Positions 8,566 through 17,664 of a stretch of DNA of 64,000 bases are shown here, in pieces; the first letter of the stretch is position 1, and the number at the start of each line of letters is the position of its first letter. The notes under the pieces were generated by a model. That model made no database searches and was not told the origin of the DNA. It worked only from the letters and a program-made list of their open reading frames with translations. The stretch comes from Candidatus Dormiibacterota bacterium (lineage in GTDB: Bacteria; Chloroflexota; Dormibacteria; Dormibacterales; Dormibacteraceae): the NCBI GenBank assembly GCA_003169845.1, contig PNAG01000019.1, forward strand, positions 195,069 through 259,068. The letters run 5' to 3'. The position numbers and the translations under genes are program-made.

Positions 8566-9720
8566 GTGCGGTGTGACCACTGTTCGAATGACGTGCCCGA
8601 CGGCGTCTTCTGCACACGCTGCGGAGCTCACCAGGGCACGACCAAAGAGTTCGGTGACGCCAAGACACGTGAGCACCGCTACGCGGCACATCCTGGCGAA
8701 CACGTCGCGCATCCCTCTGTGTTCACGACGCTGTTCCCACACCTCGGGCACCACAAGATCCACGAGTTTCGCTGGGCCTTCACCGCAGGGATCGCGGGCA
8801 TCCTGGTGCTCTACGTAGCCGGCCTGATCTCAGCCGCGATCCTGGTTGCGGCCTTCCTGGTGCCCGTCCTCTACCTGATCTACCTCTACGAAGCGCAGGT
8901 GTATCGCGACGAGCCGGCCATCGTGCTGGGTTTCACGCTCGGTGGCGGAATCGTCGTCGGCATCGTGGTGACGGTCCTCGAGCGGATCGTCTACAACCCG
9001 CTGCAGTACACGGGCAATCCCTTCGGCAATGCTGGCGTGAGCATCGGTGGGCTGCTGATCGTTGGCTTGCTGATGCCCGTCGTGCAAGAAGCGTTGAAGC
9101 CGCTGCCCGCGCTATTCCTCCCCAAACGCGCCGATTTTCCGGAAACCGTCGATGGCCTGGTCTTTGGTGTTGCCGCGGGGCTGGGCTTCAGCCTGGCGGA
9201 GGCGCTGATCGGGTTCAGCAGCGTGCTGACGAGCCTGCCGGCGCACGTCGCGCCCGGCAACTGGATTTACGACCTCACGACGCTCGCCGTCTTCCTTCCG
9301 CTGCTCCAGGGAAGCGCCACCGGCATGATCGCGGCCACGATCTGGCGCTATCGGCGAGGTCGTTTGGGTGGACGCGAGATCGGCGGCGTGGCGATGGCGC
9401 TGCTCGCGCACATCGCGTTTTCTGCCGGCACTCAAGTGATGAAAGAGACGTCGGTCAACGCGCTCTTCATCCTCATCTGGCAGGCGGCCATCGTCGGCGC
9501 CCTCTTGATCTACATACGCTACCTGCTCCACCACGCTCTGCTCGAGGAGGCCGCGCACATGGGCTATGCGGAAACCGTTTGCCCGAGCTGCCACGTGCAC
9601 ATCGTCGCGTCAGGTTTCTGTCCCAACTGCGGCATGGCGCTCACCGCGGCGCCGAACTCGATCAAGCGCGGCCGCCGCCCGCGCGTGGAGGCGCCGGCGA
9701 CCTCCTCGGAGAAGCGATAG
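8566..9720 (+). CDS. PrsW-like intramembrane protease with two zinc ribbons
   Basis: A 384-residue membrane protein. Residues 1-23 are a zinc ribbon (CDHCSNDVPDGVFCTRCG); residues about 65-325 hold about eight membrane helices of the PrsW family (glutamic-type intramembrane peptidases); the C-terminus carries a second ribbon (CPSCHVHIVASGFCPNCG). PrsW motifs are visible as VVQEALKPL, GLGFSLAEAL and LLAHIAFSAG. The first motif reads Q-E where the family has E-E, so one of two glutamates considered essential is replaced and activity is uncertain. Start GTG 8566 is preceded by GGGAGGGA. It is immediately followed by the next zinc-ribbon gene (TAGATG), so the two are coupled. Confidence 0.85.
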   Translation: MRCDHCSNDVPDGVFCTRCGAHQGTTKEFGDAKTREHRYAAHPGEHVAHPSVFTTLFPHLGHHKIHEFRWAFTAGIAGILVLYVAGLISAAILVAAFLVPVLYLIYLYEAQVYRDEPAIVLGFTLGGGIVVGIVVTVLERIVYNPLQYTGNPFGNAGVSIGGLLIVGLLMPVVQEALKPLPALFLPKRADFPETVDGLVFGVAAGLGFSLAEALIGFSSVLTSLPAHVAPGNWIYDLTTLAVFLPLLQGSATGMIAATIWRYRRGRLGGREIGGVAMALLAHIAFSAGTQVMKETSVNALFILIWQAAIVGALLIYIRYLLHHALLEEAAHMGYAETVCPSCHVHIVASGFCPNCGMALTAAPNSIKRGRRPRVEAPATSSEKR

Positions 9721-10698
9721 ATGGCGCTCACGTGCGCCAGGTGCGGCGCCCAGAACCCCGATGGGAACCAGTTCTGCCAGGCATGCGGCACGCCGCTGCA
9801 GGCAGCCGTCGCTGCGGGACCTCCAGCCGCACCACCGCCGGCCGCGCCTTCGTGGATTGCAGCCCCCCCGCAACCGCAGGCTGCGGCCCAGCCGCCCGCG
9901 CCGCCGCAGTGGACAGCCGCACCGCCGCAAGCGCCCCCGCCGGGTACGTCATCGACCGCGCCGCCTGTTGCCTACGCCTCACCACCTCCGGTCCCGGCCG
10001 CCTACGCGAGCCCTTACTACTCGCCCGCCGTGGCGTTCCCGCAGGCCCCCGTTCACCGCACCCCGTGGATTCTGATCGTGAGCGCGATCGCCGTCTTGCT
10101 CGTCGTGATGGCCGGCTGTGGAACTGCAATCGCGCTGTTCCACAACGGCAAGGCCAGCGTCAGCGCAGGGATCACCGCTGACCTTCCGAGCCCCAGTCCC
10201 GCCGGGTCGCCGAGCCCGATCGCGTCGCCGACCGCAATCGGCGGGCCGATCGCGTCGAACAACGGAGTCACCATTCCGGTGCCGGCCGGGTGGGTCGTGG
10301 ACTCGCAGGACTCCGAGCAGATCACGCTCACGGACGCCAGCACATCGGGAGCGCTGACCGTCGCCAGTGCTCCATCCAACCCCCATGGGACAGCTCAGCG
10401 GCAGAAGGACTCTGTCGACCAGGGTTTGACGAGCAAGTATCCCGACACGAAGAACTGTCCGAACAGCAAGACGACGACCGGCTCTCTCAACGGTGCGCAG
10501 GGAATCTTCTGGACCCTCTGCTTCACGCTGGTGTCAGGCGCCAACTCTTTCCCCGCCGCCGCATCGATATTCGCCGGCGCCAACTCTGACGGCAGCGTCT
10601 TTTACGGCCTCATCCTCGTGTCGCGTCAGGACAACCTGCAGAACTTCATCAACGAGTCCGCGCCGATCGTGAAGGCGATTCAGTGGAAGCTGAAGTAG
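9721..10698 (+). CDS. Zinc-ribbon, Pro/Ala-rich, single-pass membrane protein
   Basis: A 325-residue protein of unknown function. Its layout is a zinc ribbon at residues 5-24 (CARCGAQNPDGNQFCQACG), a Pro/Ala/Gln-rich linker to about residue 115, one membrane helix (ILIVSAIAVLLVVMAGCGTA), a Ser/Pro-rich linker and an extracytoplasmic domain (about 180-325) beginning VTIPVPAGWVVDSQD. The outer domain resembles small surface domains seen in actinobacterial stress or lipoprotein-like proteins, but I cannot name it. The ATG directly abuts the stop of the PrsW-like gene. A plausible but unproven idea is that it is a substrate or partner of that protease. Element R1 begins 2 bp after its stop. Confidence 0.75.
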   Translation: MALTCARCGAQNPDGNQFCQACGTPLQAAVAAGPPAAPPPAAPSWIAAPPQPQAAAQPPAPPQWTAAPPQAPPPGTSSTAPPVAYASPPPVPAAYASPYYSPAVAFPQAPVHRTPWILIVSAIAVLLVVMAGCGTAIALFHNGKASVSAGITADLPSPSPAGSPSPIASPTAIGGPIASNNGVTIPVPAGWVVDSQDSEQITLTDASTSGALTVASAPSNPHGTAQRQKDSVDQGLTSKYPDTKNCPNSKTTTGSLNGAQGIFWTLCFTLVSGANSFPAAASIFAGANSDGSVFYGLILVSRQDNLQNFINESAPIVKAIQWKLK

Positions 10699-10700
10699 AT

Positions 10701-10856
10701 ATGAGAAGGAACCGTGGCCGGTTCCTTCTCATCGGCCGGTCGCCTTCGGCGACGGGCCTGCTCATCTTCCCGGGATCGGATTTATCTAAGTAGTTCCTCC
10801 TTGCGACGCATGCAGACCTACATGCGCACATGGAGACGGCCGGAGTGAATCCGGCC
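10701..10856 (-). repeat. Element R1 (hairpin-pair repeat, minus orientation)
   Basis: Member of the nine-copy family. Hairpin B spans 10701-10732 (ATGAGAAGGAACC paired with GGTTCCTTCTCAT, 6-nt loop). A middle hairpin GTCGCC/GGCGAC lies at about 10737-10752, written on this strand as GTCGCC-TTC-GGCGAC. Hairpin A spans 10838-10856 (GGCCGGA/TCCGGCC). B starts 2 bp after the stop codon of the gene at 9721. Read on the minus strand the order is A, middle, B, as in the other copies. Confidence 0.85.
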
Positions 10857-10909
10857 TAGCAACGACGTCGACCTGACGGAATCGGCAGTTACCTCACCGG
10901 GTATCTTGG

Positions 10910-13192
10910 ATGCCCATGTTTGCCCGCTGGGGTCGTTTTGTCTATCGTTTCCGTTGGGCCACGCTCATCGCTTCGGCGTTGCTGCTTGGCCTGTCGGTCG
11001 TCGCCATCCTGACCGGCGGCCCCCTCACGAGCAGCGGAAGCTTCGGCGCGAACTTGCCGGCCGGCCAGGCCGCCAAGCTGATCACCACCGAGATCGCCGC
11101 GCAGGGCACGACCACCGGATCGAGCTTCTCGCTCATCTTCAGCAGCGGCAGCCTCACCGCCACAGACCCGGCCTTCCAGAAGGCGCTGGAAGATGCGGTG
11201 GCATCGCTGAGCCTGGATTCGCGTGTGACCGCCGTTCGCACGCCTTACAACGTGGCGGCCGCGCAGCAAGCCGCCTTCATCTCGAAGGATTCGCATCAGG
11301 CGCTCGTGGTCGTGGAGCTGAAGGACGGCTCCCTGAAGGCGGAGAGCTACATCGCCCAGGTGACCGGCGAGGTGCGCCCCGGACCTCTCAGTGTCGTGTT
11401 GACCGGCGAAGTGCCGATCGACGCCGGCTTCAATACGACCCTCGAACAGGACCTCCAGCGCGCCGAGTACGTCGCGCTTCCCATCACCCTTCTGCTACTG
11501 GTCTTGATTTTTGCCGCCATCGTCGCCGCTCTGCTGCCGCTCGGCGTCGGCGTGCTTGCGATCGTCGGCGGATTCGGCGGCACAGTTTTCCTCGCGCATT
11601 TCACAGACGTTTCTCAATACGCGACGAACGTCGTCACGCTCATCGGCCTGGGCGTCGCGATCGACTACTCGCTCTTCATCGTGAACCGTTTCCGCGACGA
11701 GCTTTTCGCCGGGGCTACCCGGGAACAGGCAATCGCCACCTCGATGTCGACAGCGGGACGCGCGATCACGTTCTCGGGCGTCACGGTCGCGATCGGTCTT
11801 TCGGCGATGATCTTCTTCCAGGGCACGTTTCTCGCCTCGATGGGAGCCGCGGGCGCGATCGTCGTGGGGATCGCGGTTTTGTATGGGCTGACGTTCCTGC
11901 CCGCAGCGCTCTCCGTGCTCGGCGAGCGGGTCGACTGGCCTATGTGGCTGCGACAGCGGCTCGGAGCGCGCAAGCCGGACGGCACGGGCGCCTGGCATTC
12001 GATGGCGGTCTGGGTGATGCGGCGGCCATGGTTCGTGCTCGTCCCGGCGCTGGCCGTCCTCGTCTTGGCGGGGAGCCCATTCCTGCAATTGCGGATGGCC
12101 CAGGGCGGTGTGGACCAGCTCCCACCGAACAACACTGCCCGCCAGGGCTACGACACGCTGGTTGCCGACTTCCCCGGCCAGGATCAGACCTCGATCGACG
12201 CGGTGGTCTACTACCCCGATTCGAGTCCACTGACCTCTGACCGCATCGGCGAGGTCTACGACCTCAGCCGCCGCCTGGCGGCGCTGCCCAACGTGCTGCG
12301 CGTGGAGAGCATCGTCGATGTCGTCCCGAGCCTCAGCAAGGCCGACTACCAGCGGCTGCTCTCCGGGCCGCAGTCTTCGCTTCCGGCGGCCCTGCAGCAA
12401 GCGGTGGCCATTGGAAGCGGAAGCCACATCGTGCTGCTGAACGTTGTCAGCAACACGCAGTACACCAGCGACGAGGCGCGCGCCATCGTCAAGGCCGTGC
12501 GTGCCGAGCACGTGACAGGTGGCCAGGTCCTCGCCACGGGCAACACGGCCTTCGACCTCGATGTCGTCAACTTCATCCTGGGCAGGACGCCGATCGCGGT
12601 CGGTTCGGTGATCCTTGTGACGTACATCGTCCTCTTCCTTCTGACCGGCTCGGTCGTTCTGCCGTTGAAGGCTGTGCTGACCAACCTCTTCTCCATCTCC
12701 GCCTCATTCGGCGCGATGGTATGGATCTTCCAGCAGGGTCATCTCAGCCAGCAGCTGGGTTTTACCGCCCAATCGATCGACCCCAGCGTGCCGGTCATCC
12801 TGTTCAGCATCGTGTTCGGCATGTCGATGGACTATGAGGTGCTGCTGATCAGCCGTATCCAGGAGGAGTACCGGCGTACCGGCGACAACCAGGCGGGCGT
12901 CGCGATGGGTCTCGAAAAGAGCGGCCGCCTGATCACGGGCGCCGCCGCGATCATGGTTGCCGTCTTCCTCGCGTTCGGCCTCTCGAACTTCGTGATCATC
13001 AAGGCGATCGGCATCGGGCTGGCGGTGGCGATCGCGATCGACGCGACCATCGTGCGCATCCTGATCGTGCCAGCGATCATGCGCATCCTGGGCCGGGCCA
13101 ACTGGTGGGCGCCGCGGCCGCTGACCTGGCTGCATCGCCGCATCGGGGCTGGGGACTCGCGACCGGTGGTTCCGGCGCCGGCAAGGGGTTGA
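10910..13192 (+). CDS. MMPL family RND transporter
   Basis: A 760-residue proton-driven exporter of the MMPL/RND superfamily, related to actinobacterial lipid exporters. It is two repeats of one membrane helix, a periplasmic domain and five more helices. The conserved Asp-Tyr pairs of the proton relay are visible in both halves: GLGVAIDYSLFIVNRFRDEL (near residue 250) and FGMSMDYEVLLISRIQEEY (near residue 645). Cargo is likely a lipid or hydrophobic compound but is not shown by context. Starts at 10910 and 10916 are both possible; no clear ribosome site. A large stem-loop follows the stop codon. Confidence 0.93.
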   Translation: MPMFARWGRFVYRFRWATLIASALLLGLSVVAILTGGPLTSSGSFGANLPAGQAAKLITTEIAAQGTTTGSSFSLIFSSGSLTATDPAFQKALEDAVASLSLDSRVTAVRTPYNVAAAQQAAFISKDSHQALVVVELKDGSLKAESYIAQVTGEVRPGPLSVVLTGEVPIDAGFNTTLEQDLQRAEYVALPITLLLLVLIFAAIVAALLPLGVGVLAIVGGFGGTVFLAHFTDVSQYATNVVTLIGLGVAIDYSLFIVNRFRDELFAGATREQAIATSMSTAGRAITFSGVTVAIGLSAMIFFQGTFLASMGAAGAIVVGIAVLYGLTFLPAALSVLGERVDWPMWLRQRLGARKPDGTGAWHSMAVWVMRRPWFVLVPALAVLVLAGSPFLQLRMAQGGVDQLPPNNTARQGYDTLVADFPGQDQTSIDAVVYYPDSSPLTSDRIGEVYDLSRRLAALPNVLRVESIVDVVPSLSKADYQRLLSGPQSSLPAALQQAVAIGSGSHIVLLNVVSNTQYTSDEARAIVKAVRAEHVTGGQVLATGNTAFDLDVVNFILGRTPIAVGSVILVTYIVLFLLTGSVVLPLKAVLTNLFSISASFGAMVWIFQQGHLSQQLGFTAQSIDPSVPVILFSIVFGMSMDYEVLLISRIQEEYRRTGDNQAGVAMGLEKSGRLITGAAAIMVAVFLAFGLSNFVIIKAIGIGLAVAIAIDATIVRILIVPAIMRILGRANWWAPRPLTWLHRRIGAGDSRPVVPAPARG

Positions 13193-13244
13193 GCTTCCCC
13201 GCAAGTAAGGGGCGCTAGGGCGCCCCCTACTGCATGGGGGAAGC
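13193..13244. terminator. Nested long stem-loop after MMPL gene
   Basis: An outer stem GCTTCCCC (13193-13200) pairs with GGGGAAGC (13237-13244), and an inner stem GGGGCGC pairs with GCGCCCC around a short loop. It begins at the MMPL stop codon and probably ends that transcript. A structured leader for the following gene, which starts 70 bp downstream, is less likely. Confidence 0.6.
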
Positions 13245-13313
13245 GGTAGGGTCAATCGGTTGCTTTCAGATTGACGTTGCTTCCTGAACCCAGGCTGTAA
13301 GAAACCTTGGAAG

Positions 13314-14588
13314 ATGCTTGGAGTTAGGCTGGCTGCGGCTCTGGTATCCGCCGCCGTGCTGGCCGTCTCTTGTACAGCACTTACACCACGATCAAATCCG
13401 CCGGCAGGTGATGCATGGCCGATGTACCGCGGCGATCTCGCGCGAGACGGCCATCCGCGGGCCGCGACCCTCAACGCAGCAGGGGCGGCGCGATTGAGGC
13501 TGGCATGGCGGGCGCACCTGGCCGGCGCGATCGACGGCTCGCCGGTCGTATCGAGCGGCAAGGTTGTCGCCGGCAGCGAGAACGGCGAGCTCGCCGCTTT
13601 TGATGAGAAGGCAGGAACCCAGCTGTGGATACGGCCTGGCCTGGGACCGATCTCAGGCTCGCCCGCCATCGCCGGGAATCGCGTGTTCGCCGCCACATTG
13701 AGCGGGCATGTACGGGCCTTCGACCTTGCGAGCGGCCGCGACGTATGGGACTGGAAGGCGGAAGGGCAGCAACCTGCGCTCTGGTCGTCACCGACGATCT
13801 ATGACGGGCTGCTGCTGATCGGGGTCGGGTCACAAGCCGGTGACACACCGCTCGAGTCCGGAAGGACGGTTGCCCTTGACGTTAGGAGTGGGCAGGAGCG
13901 CTGGTCGACCTGCGCCATGGCCGGCTGTCAGCCTGGAGGAGGTATCTGGTCGACGCCCTCCATCGATTCAGGAGGCCATGCCTATGTGGGCGTGGGGAAT
14001 CCCGTCGACGGCGTACTGGCCTTCGACGCGCGCACGGGCGGTCGATTGTGGGAAACCAGCTTTTACCCTGACGCTGGGCTTGATCTGGACGTCGGCGCCA
14101 GCCCAGTGCTGGTTGACCTGCGCGGCCGAGATGCCGTGGCCGTCGGCTCCGTCGCCGGCCGCTTCGAGATGCTGGATGTACGCACTGGAGCGATGATCTG
14201 GTCGGTCGACCTCGTCCAGGGAAGCGCTGTGCACGGCCTTATCGCGACCGCCGCTTACGACGGCGTCAATCTCTACGTCGCGTCCGCGAGCCCGCCGACA
14301 GGCCTGTACGCTCGAAAGCTCGACGGCTCTGACGCGTGGACCTTGGGGACATTTCAGCCCGTGTACTCGGCGCCATCGGCCGGCAACGGTCTGTTGGTGT
14401 TCGGCACGGGCGCGGTGTTCGGCGACCTGAACGCCGGGTTGATCCTTGCCCTGTCGCGCGATGACGGCAAGGTCCTCTGGAGCTATGACGCGCGATCGTC
14501 GGTGCGAAGCTCGCCCGCCATCGCAGGAAGCCTGGTCGTCGTCGGGGACGCCGCCGGCGCCCTGTTTGCCTTCGATCCAACTTCGTAG
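13314..14588 (+). CDS. PQQ-type beta-propeller lipoprotein
   Basis: A 424-residue secreted lipoprotein. The signal peptide ends in a lipobox, LAVSC, with Cys20 as the likely acylated residue. The rest consists of repeated blades of the PQQ/BamB type, recognisable as 'hxAFDxxxGxxhW' units: AAFDEKAGTQLW, RAFDLASGRDVWDW, VALDVRSGQERW, LAFDARTGGRLW, EMLDVRTGAMIW and LALSRDDGKVLW. Such propellers act as protein scaffolds (BamB) or dehydrogenase-like sensors; no quinoprotein active site is evident, so a scaffold or binding role is more likely. No operon partner is obvious. Confidence 0.85.
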   Translation: MLGVRLAAALVSAAVLAVSCTALTPRSNPPAGDAWPMYRGDLARDGHPRAATLNAAGAARLRLAWRAHLAGAIDGSPVVSSGKVVAGSENGELAAFDEKAGTQLWIRPGLGPISGSPAIAGNRVFAATLSGHVRAFDLASGRDVWDWKAEGQQPALWSSPTIYDGLLLIGVGSQAGDTPLESGRTVALDVRSGQERWSTCAMAGCQPGGGIWSTPSIDSGGHAYVGVGNPVDGVLAFDARTGGRLWETSFYPDAGLDLDVGASPVLVDLRGRDAVAVGSVAGRFEMLDVRTGAMIWSVDLVQGSAVHGLIATAAYDGVNLYVASASPPTGLYARKLDGSDAWTLGTFQPVYSAPSAGNGLLVFGTGAVFGDLNAGLILALSRDDGKVLWSYDARSSVRSSPAIAGSLVVVGDAAGALFAFDPTS

Positions 14589-14665
14589 TGGCGCGCTCGG
14601 CCTGTAGGTGCTTAGATTTGGGCCTCTGGCTGGGCGGCCGGCCGTAAGTGTGGGGAGGTGCGCTC

Positions 14666-15478
14666 ATGAAGGGGCGACTGATCGCGGTTCTTTCAGCGGC
14701 TGTCCTGTTCGTTCTCACCGCGGTTCCGTCTTCGGCATCTGTCGAAGGTCACACATATTTGGCGCTCGGCGATTCGGTGGCATTTGGGTACAGCCCCCTG
14801 CTTGTGGCGGCTGGTCTCGCGGGGAACCCGCATGTTTTTGTTGGTTATCCAGAAATCGCGGCCAACACACTCGGCATGCAGGACGTAAATGCATCCTGTC
14901 CAGGCGAGACGTCCGGCGGCTTTATCTCACTGACGAACGGGGCGGACTACAAATGTCTGGGCTACCGCGCCAACTTCCCTCTCCACGTTGACTACTCGAC
15001 GTCGCAGTTGGATTACGCCATCTCGTACCTTCGCAGCCACCACGACGTCCGTTTGATCACGATGGACATCGGCGCCAACGACGTCTTCAAAGCGGGATGC
15101 ACGACGGTTGCATGTATCAGTGCGGTGCTGGCCGGAATCGACGCCAATCTTCGTTTCATCTACGGCCAAATCCGAAACGTCGCCCACTATCAACATGCCC
15201 TGGTGACGCTGACCTACTACTCCCTGAGTTATGATCCCGCGACCGCCGCTTCGACGGAGTCGCTCAATGCCCCGATTATCGATGCGACCCTGGCATTCGG
15301 TGGCAAGGTGGCCAGCGGTTTCGACGCCTTCAAAGGACCGGCCCTGGCCGCCGGTGGCAGCAGTTGCGCTGCGGGTCTGCTGATCGTCCTGGCGCCTGGT
15401 GTCTGCGACGTGCACCCAACGCCGCTCGGCCGCGACCTGCTTGCGACTGCAGTGGTAAACGCCGTCGCGCATAGCTGA
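14666..15478 (+). CDS. Secreted SGNH/GDSL hydrolase
   Basis: A 270-residue exported esterase or lipase of the SGNH fold. A signal peptide (about residues 1-24, ending PSSAS) is followed by block I ALGDSVAFG with the nucleophilic Ser, a mid-protein GAND (block III) and a C-terminal DVHPTPLG carrying the Asp-x-x-His pair. Several cysteines (NASC, YKC, AGC, VAC, SSC, GVC) suggest disulphides in the exported enzyme. The start at 14666 is supported by GGGGAGG 8 nt upstream. It is convergent with the histidine kinase; a strong hairpin separates them. Confidence 0.88.
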   Translation: MKGRLIAVLSAAVLFVLTAVPSSASVEGHTYLALGDSVAFGYSPLLVAAGLAGNPHVFVGYPEIAANTLGMQDVNASCPGETSGGFISLTNGADYKCLGYRANFPLHVDYSTSQLDYAISYLRSHHDVRLITMDIGANDVFKAGCTTVACISAVLAGIDANLRFIYGQIRNVAHYQHALVTLTYYSLSYDPATAASTESLNAPIIDATLAFGGKVASGFDAFKGPALAAGGSSCAAGLLIVLAPGVCDVHPTPLGRDLLATAVVNAVAHS

Positions 15479-15491
15479 CCGAGAGTGCAAC

Positions 15492-15521
15492 GCGGCCCGG
15501 CTCCTGATGGGGCCGGGCCGC
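15492..15521. terminator. Bidirectional terminator hairpin
   Basis: GCGGCCCGGC (15492-15501) pairs perfectly with GCCGGGCCGC (15512-15521). It sits in the 45-bp gap between the convergent SGNH hydrolase and histidine kinase genes and can serve both. A TAATTAA stretch follows on the plus side. Confidence 0.7.
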
Positions 15522-15523
15522 TG

Positions 15524-16930
15524 CTAATTAACGGCCAGCGGCAGGTCGACCTCGAAGGTCACACCGCCGCCGCTGGTCTCCTTCACGTTCACCTTTCCGC
15601 CATGCGCGCTGACCACGGCGCTCACGATCGAAAGTCCGAGACCGGCGCCGCCGCTGTCGCGGCTGCGGCTCGGGTCGGCCCGATAGAACGGCTCGAAGAT
15701 GCGCTCCATCTCTTTGGCCTGGAGCCCGGGCCCATGGTCGATCACCGACATCCGCCCTGTGTCGTTCTCCGTCGAGACACCGATCTCGATCGCCGTCTGC
15801 TGGGGTGTGTGGACGAGCGCGTTGCGCACCAGGTTGCCGACCACCTGGCGAAGGCGTAGGTCGTCACCTTCGACCACGACCGAACCCGGCGCCGTCAGAG
15901 TGACCTGCCGCTGAGGCGCTACCGCACGAGCGTCGTCGGCGGCGTCGGCGGCGATCGCCTGCAGGTCGACCGGCTTTCTCTCGAGCGGGCGGCCCTGGTC
16001 GAGGCGGGCGATGAGCAGCATGTCGTCGACGAGGGTCGACATCCGAACCGACTCTTCCTCGATTCGCCGGCGGGCGAGGCCGGCATCGGTGGGTGACTCG
16101 CCGGCGCCGCGACGAAGCATCTCCGAATAGCCTCGAATCGACGTCAGCGGAGTGCGCAGCTCGTGCGATGCGTCGGCGATGAAGCGACGGAGCCGCGCGT
16201 TCGATTCCGTGCGTTCGGCGAACGCGGCTTCGATCTGGCTGAGCATCCCGTTGAGCGCGAGGCCAAGCCGGCCGATCTCGGTCTTTGGCGTGGCGGGCTC
16301 AACGCGGCGGCTCAGGTCGCCGGCAGCGATGTCTGCAGCGACACCGCCCATCCTCTGCAGCGGCCTCAGCCCGAGCTGGATGATGAGCATGGCGAGCAGG
16401 GCGGTCGCAGCGATGACGCCGACGGCGATGAGAGCCTCGAGCTGGAGGAGCTGGCCGACGGTCGACTCGACGTCTGTCAACGGGATCGCGAGGACCACGA
16501 ATTGCCCGCCAAACGAGTTTTCGGGCCAGTCGGTCATCCGAAAGTGCGCGACCCCGTTAGTGCCCTCGACCGTGATCGGCGCCGAGGCTGTGTCCAGGCC
16601 CGCGTTGGCGAGTGTTTTCGGCAAGGTCGGTCGAGCCGATGACGGCGTCGCACCAAAGGTCGTCGTGACCTTCGCGGTGACGACCGAACCGTCGAGTCCG
16701 AGAAGCTCGACAACGGTACCGCTCGGGAATTGCGACTGCTGTGCCGGCCCACGACCCGATCCGCCCAGAGCGCCAACGGCTTCGTTGTGGCCGCTTACGA
16801 GCTGAGAATCGATACGACTGATGAGTGACGACTGGAGCAGGGCGTATGTGGCGACGTTAGAGATCAAAAGGCCGATGACGACAAGTGAGATGACTCCGAT
16901 GAGCAGCCGCCCCCGCAGGGACAGGGTCAT
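15524..16930 (-). CDS. Sensor histidine kinase (HAMP, HisKA)
   Basis: A 468-residue membrane sensor kinase. A first membrane helix (LLIGVISLVVIGLLISNVA) is followed by a periplasmic sensor region of about 130 residues, a second helix (ALIAVGVIAATALLAMLII) and a HAMP linker. The phospho-acceptor His is in FIADASHELRTPLTSIRGYS; N box LVRNALVHTP, G1 DHGPGLQ and G2 GGAGLGLSIV complete the ATPase. Its ATG overlaps the stop of the response regulator gene (ATGA), so the pair is translationally coupled. It is the last gene of the redox operon that begins near 20978, so the signal is probably tied to electron transfer or a quinone/flavin state. Confidence 0.95.
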   Translation of the reverse strand: MTLSLRGRLLIGVISLVVIGLLISNVATYALLQSSLISRIDSQLVSGHNEAVGALGGSGRGPAQQSQFPSGTVVELLGLDGSVVTAKVTTTFGATPSSARPTLPKTLANAGLDTASAPITVEGTNGVAHFRMTDWPENSFGGQFVVLAIPLTDVESTVGQLLQLEALIAVGVIAATALLAMLIIQLGLRPLQRMGGVAADIAAGDLSRRVEPATPKTEIGRLGLALNGMLSQIEAAFAERTESNARLRRFIADASHELRTPLTSIRGYSEMLRRGAGESPTDAGLARRRIEEESVRMSTLVDDMLLIARLDQGRPLERKPVDLQAIAADAADDARAVAPQRQVTLTAPGSVVVEGDDLRLRQVVGNLVRNALVHTPQQTAIEIGVSTENDTGRMSVIDHGPGLQAKEMERIFEPFYRADPSRSRDSGGAGLGLSIVSAVVSAHGGKVNVKETSGGGVTFEVDLPLAVN

Positions 16931-17664
16931 TTTCGTGGCGTTCTTAGGACGTAACCAACCCCGCGCACGGTCTGGATGAGCGGAGGGTCATAGCGGTCGA
17001 CCTTGCGACGCAGGTAGCTGACGTAGGTTTCGAGCACGCTGGCATCGCCGCCGAAGTCGTAGTGCCAAACGTGGTCCAGGATCTGGCTTCGAGTCAGCAC
17101 GCGTCCGGCGTTGATGAGCAGGTAGCGGAGCAGCCTGTACTCGGTGTTGGTCAGTTCCACGACATGGCCGTGGCGGCGGACCTCGTGCGCCTCGTCGTCC
17201 AGCTCCAGGTCGGCGAGGGACAGTTTGCCGCTGTCACTGTCGCTACCGTGCCGGCGCAGGACCACGCGGACTCGCGCCACCAGCTCTTCGATGCTGAACG
17301 GCTTGGTGACGTAGTCGTCGCCGCCGATCGTCAGGCCGTGCACCTTGTCGTCGGTCGCGTCCTTGGCGGTCAGAAAGATGATCGGGACCTTGGCGCCCGA
17401 GCTGTTGAGCCGGCGCAGCACCTCGATGCCGTCGATGTCGGGCAGCATCACGTCGAGGATCACGAGAGCGGGGGAGAACTGGGTGACGGCCGTGAGCGCG
17501 CCTCGCCCTGTGGCAGCGGTCTTGACGGTGAAGCCCTCGTACCGCAGCGCCATGGAGACGAGCTCGGTGATGTTGGGCTCGTCGTCGACGACCAGGACGC
17601 GGGGACCGTCTGTGCTCACGACTCCATGCTGAGCCAGTTTCCTGGGAGTTTGCTCGGAGATCAT
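16927..17664 (-). CDS. OmpR-type response regulator
   Basis: A 245-residue regulator. The receiver domain shows VVDDEP near the N-terminus, phospho-acceptor Asp in LVILDVMLPDIDG, Thr in FLTAKD and Lys in YVTKPF. The winged-helix DNA-binding domain has the family signature ELTNTEYRLLRYLL and ends VRGVGYVLR. Start ATG 17664 is chosen because it overlaps the TGA of apbE (ATGA); an internal GTG at 17620 is the alternative. It is partner of the kinase at 15524. Confidence 0.95.
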   Translation of the reverse strand: MISEQTPRKLAQHGVVSTDGPRVLVVDDEPNITELVSMALRYEGFTVKTAATGRGALTAVTQFSPALVILDVMLPDIDGIEVLRRLNSSGAKVPIIFLTAKDATDDKVHGLTIGGDDYVTKPFSIEELVARVRVVLRRHGSDSDSGKLSLADLELDDEAHEVRRHGHVVELTNTEYRLLRYLLINAGRVLTRSQILDHVWHYDFGGDASVLETYVSYLRRKVDRYDPPLIQTVRGVGYVLRTPRK

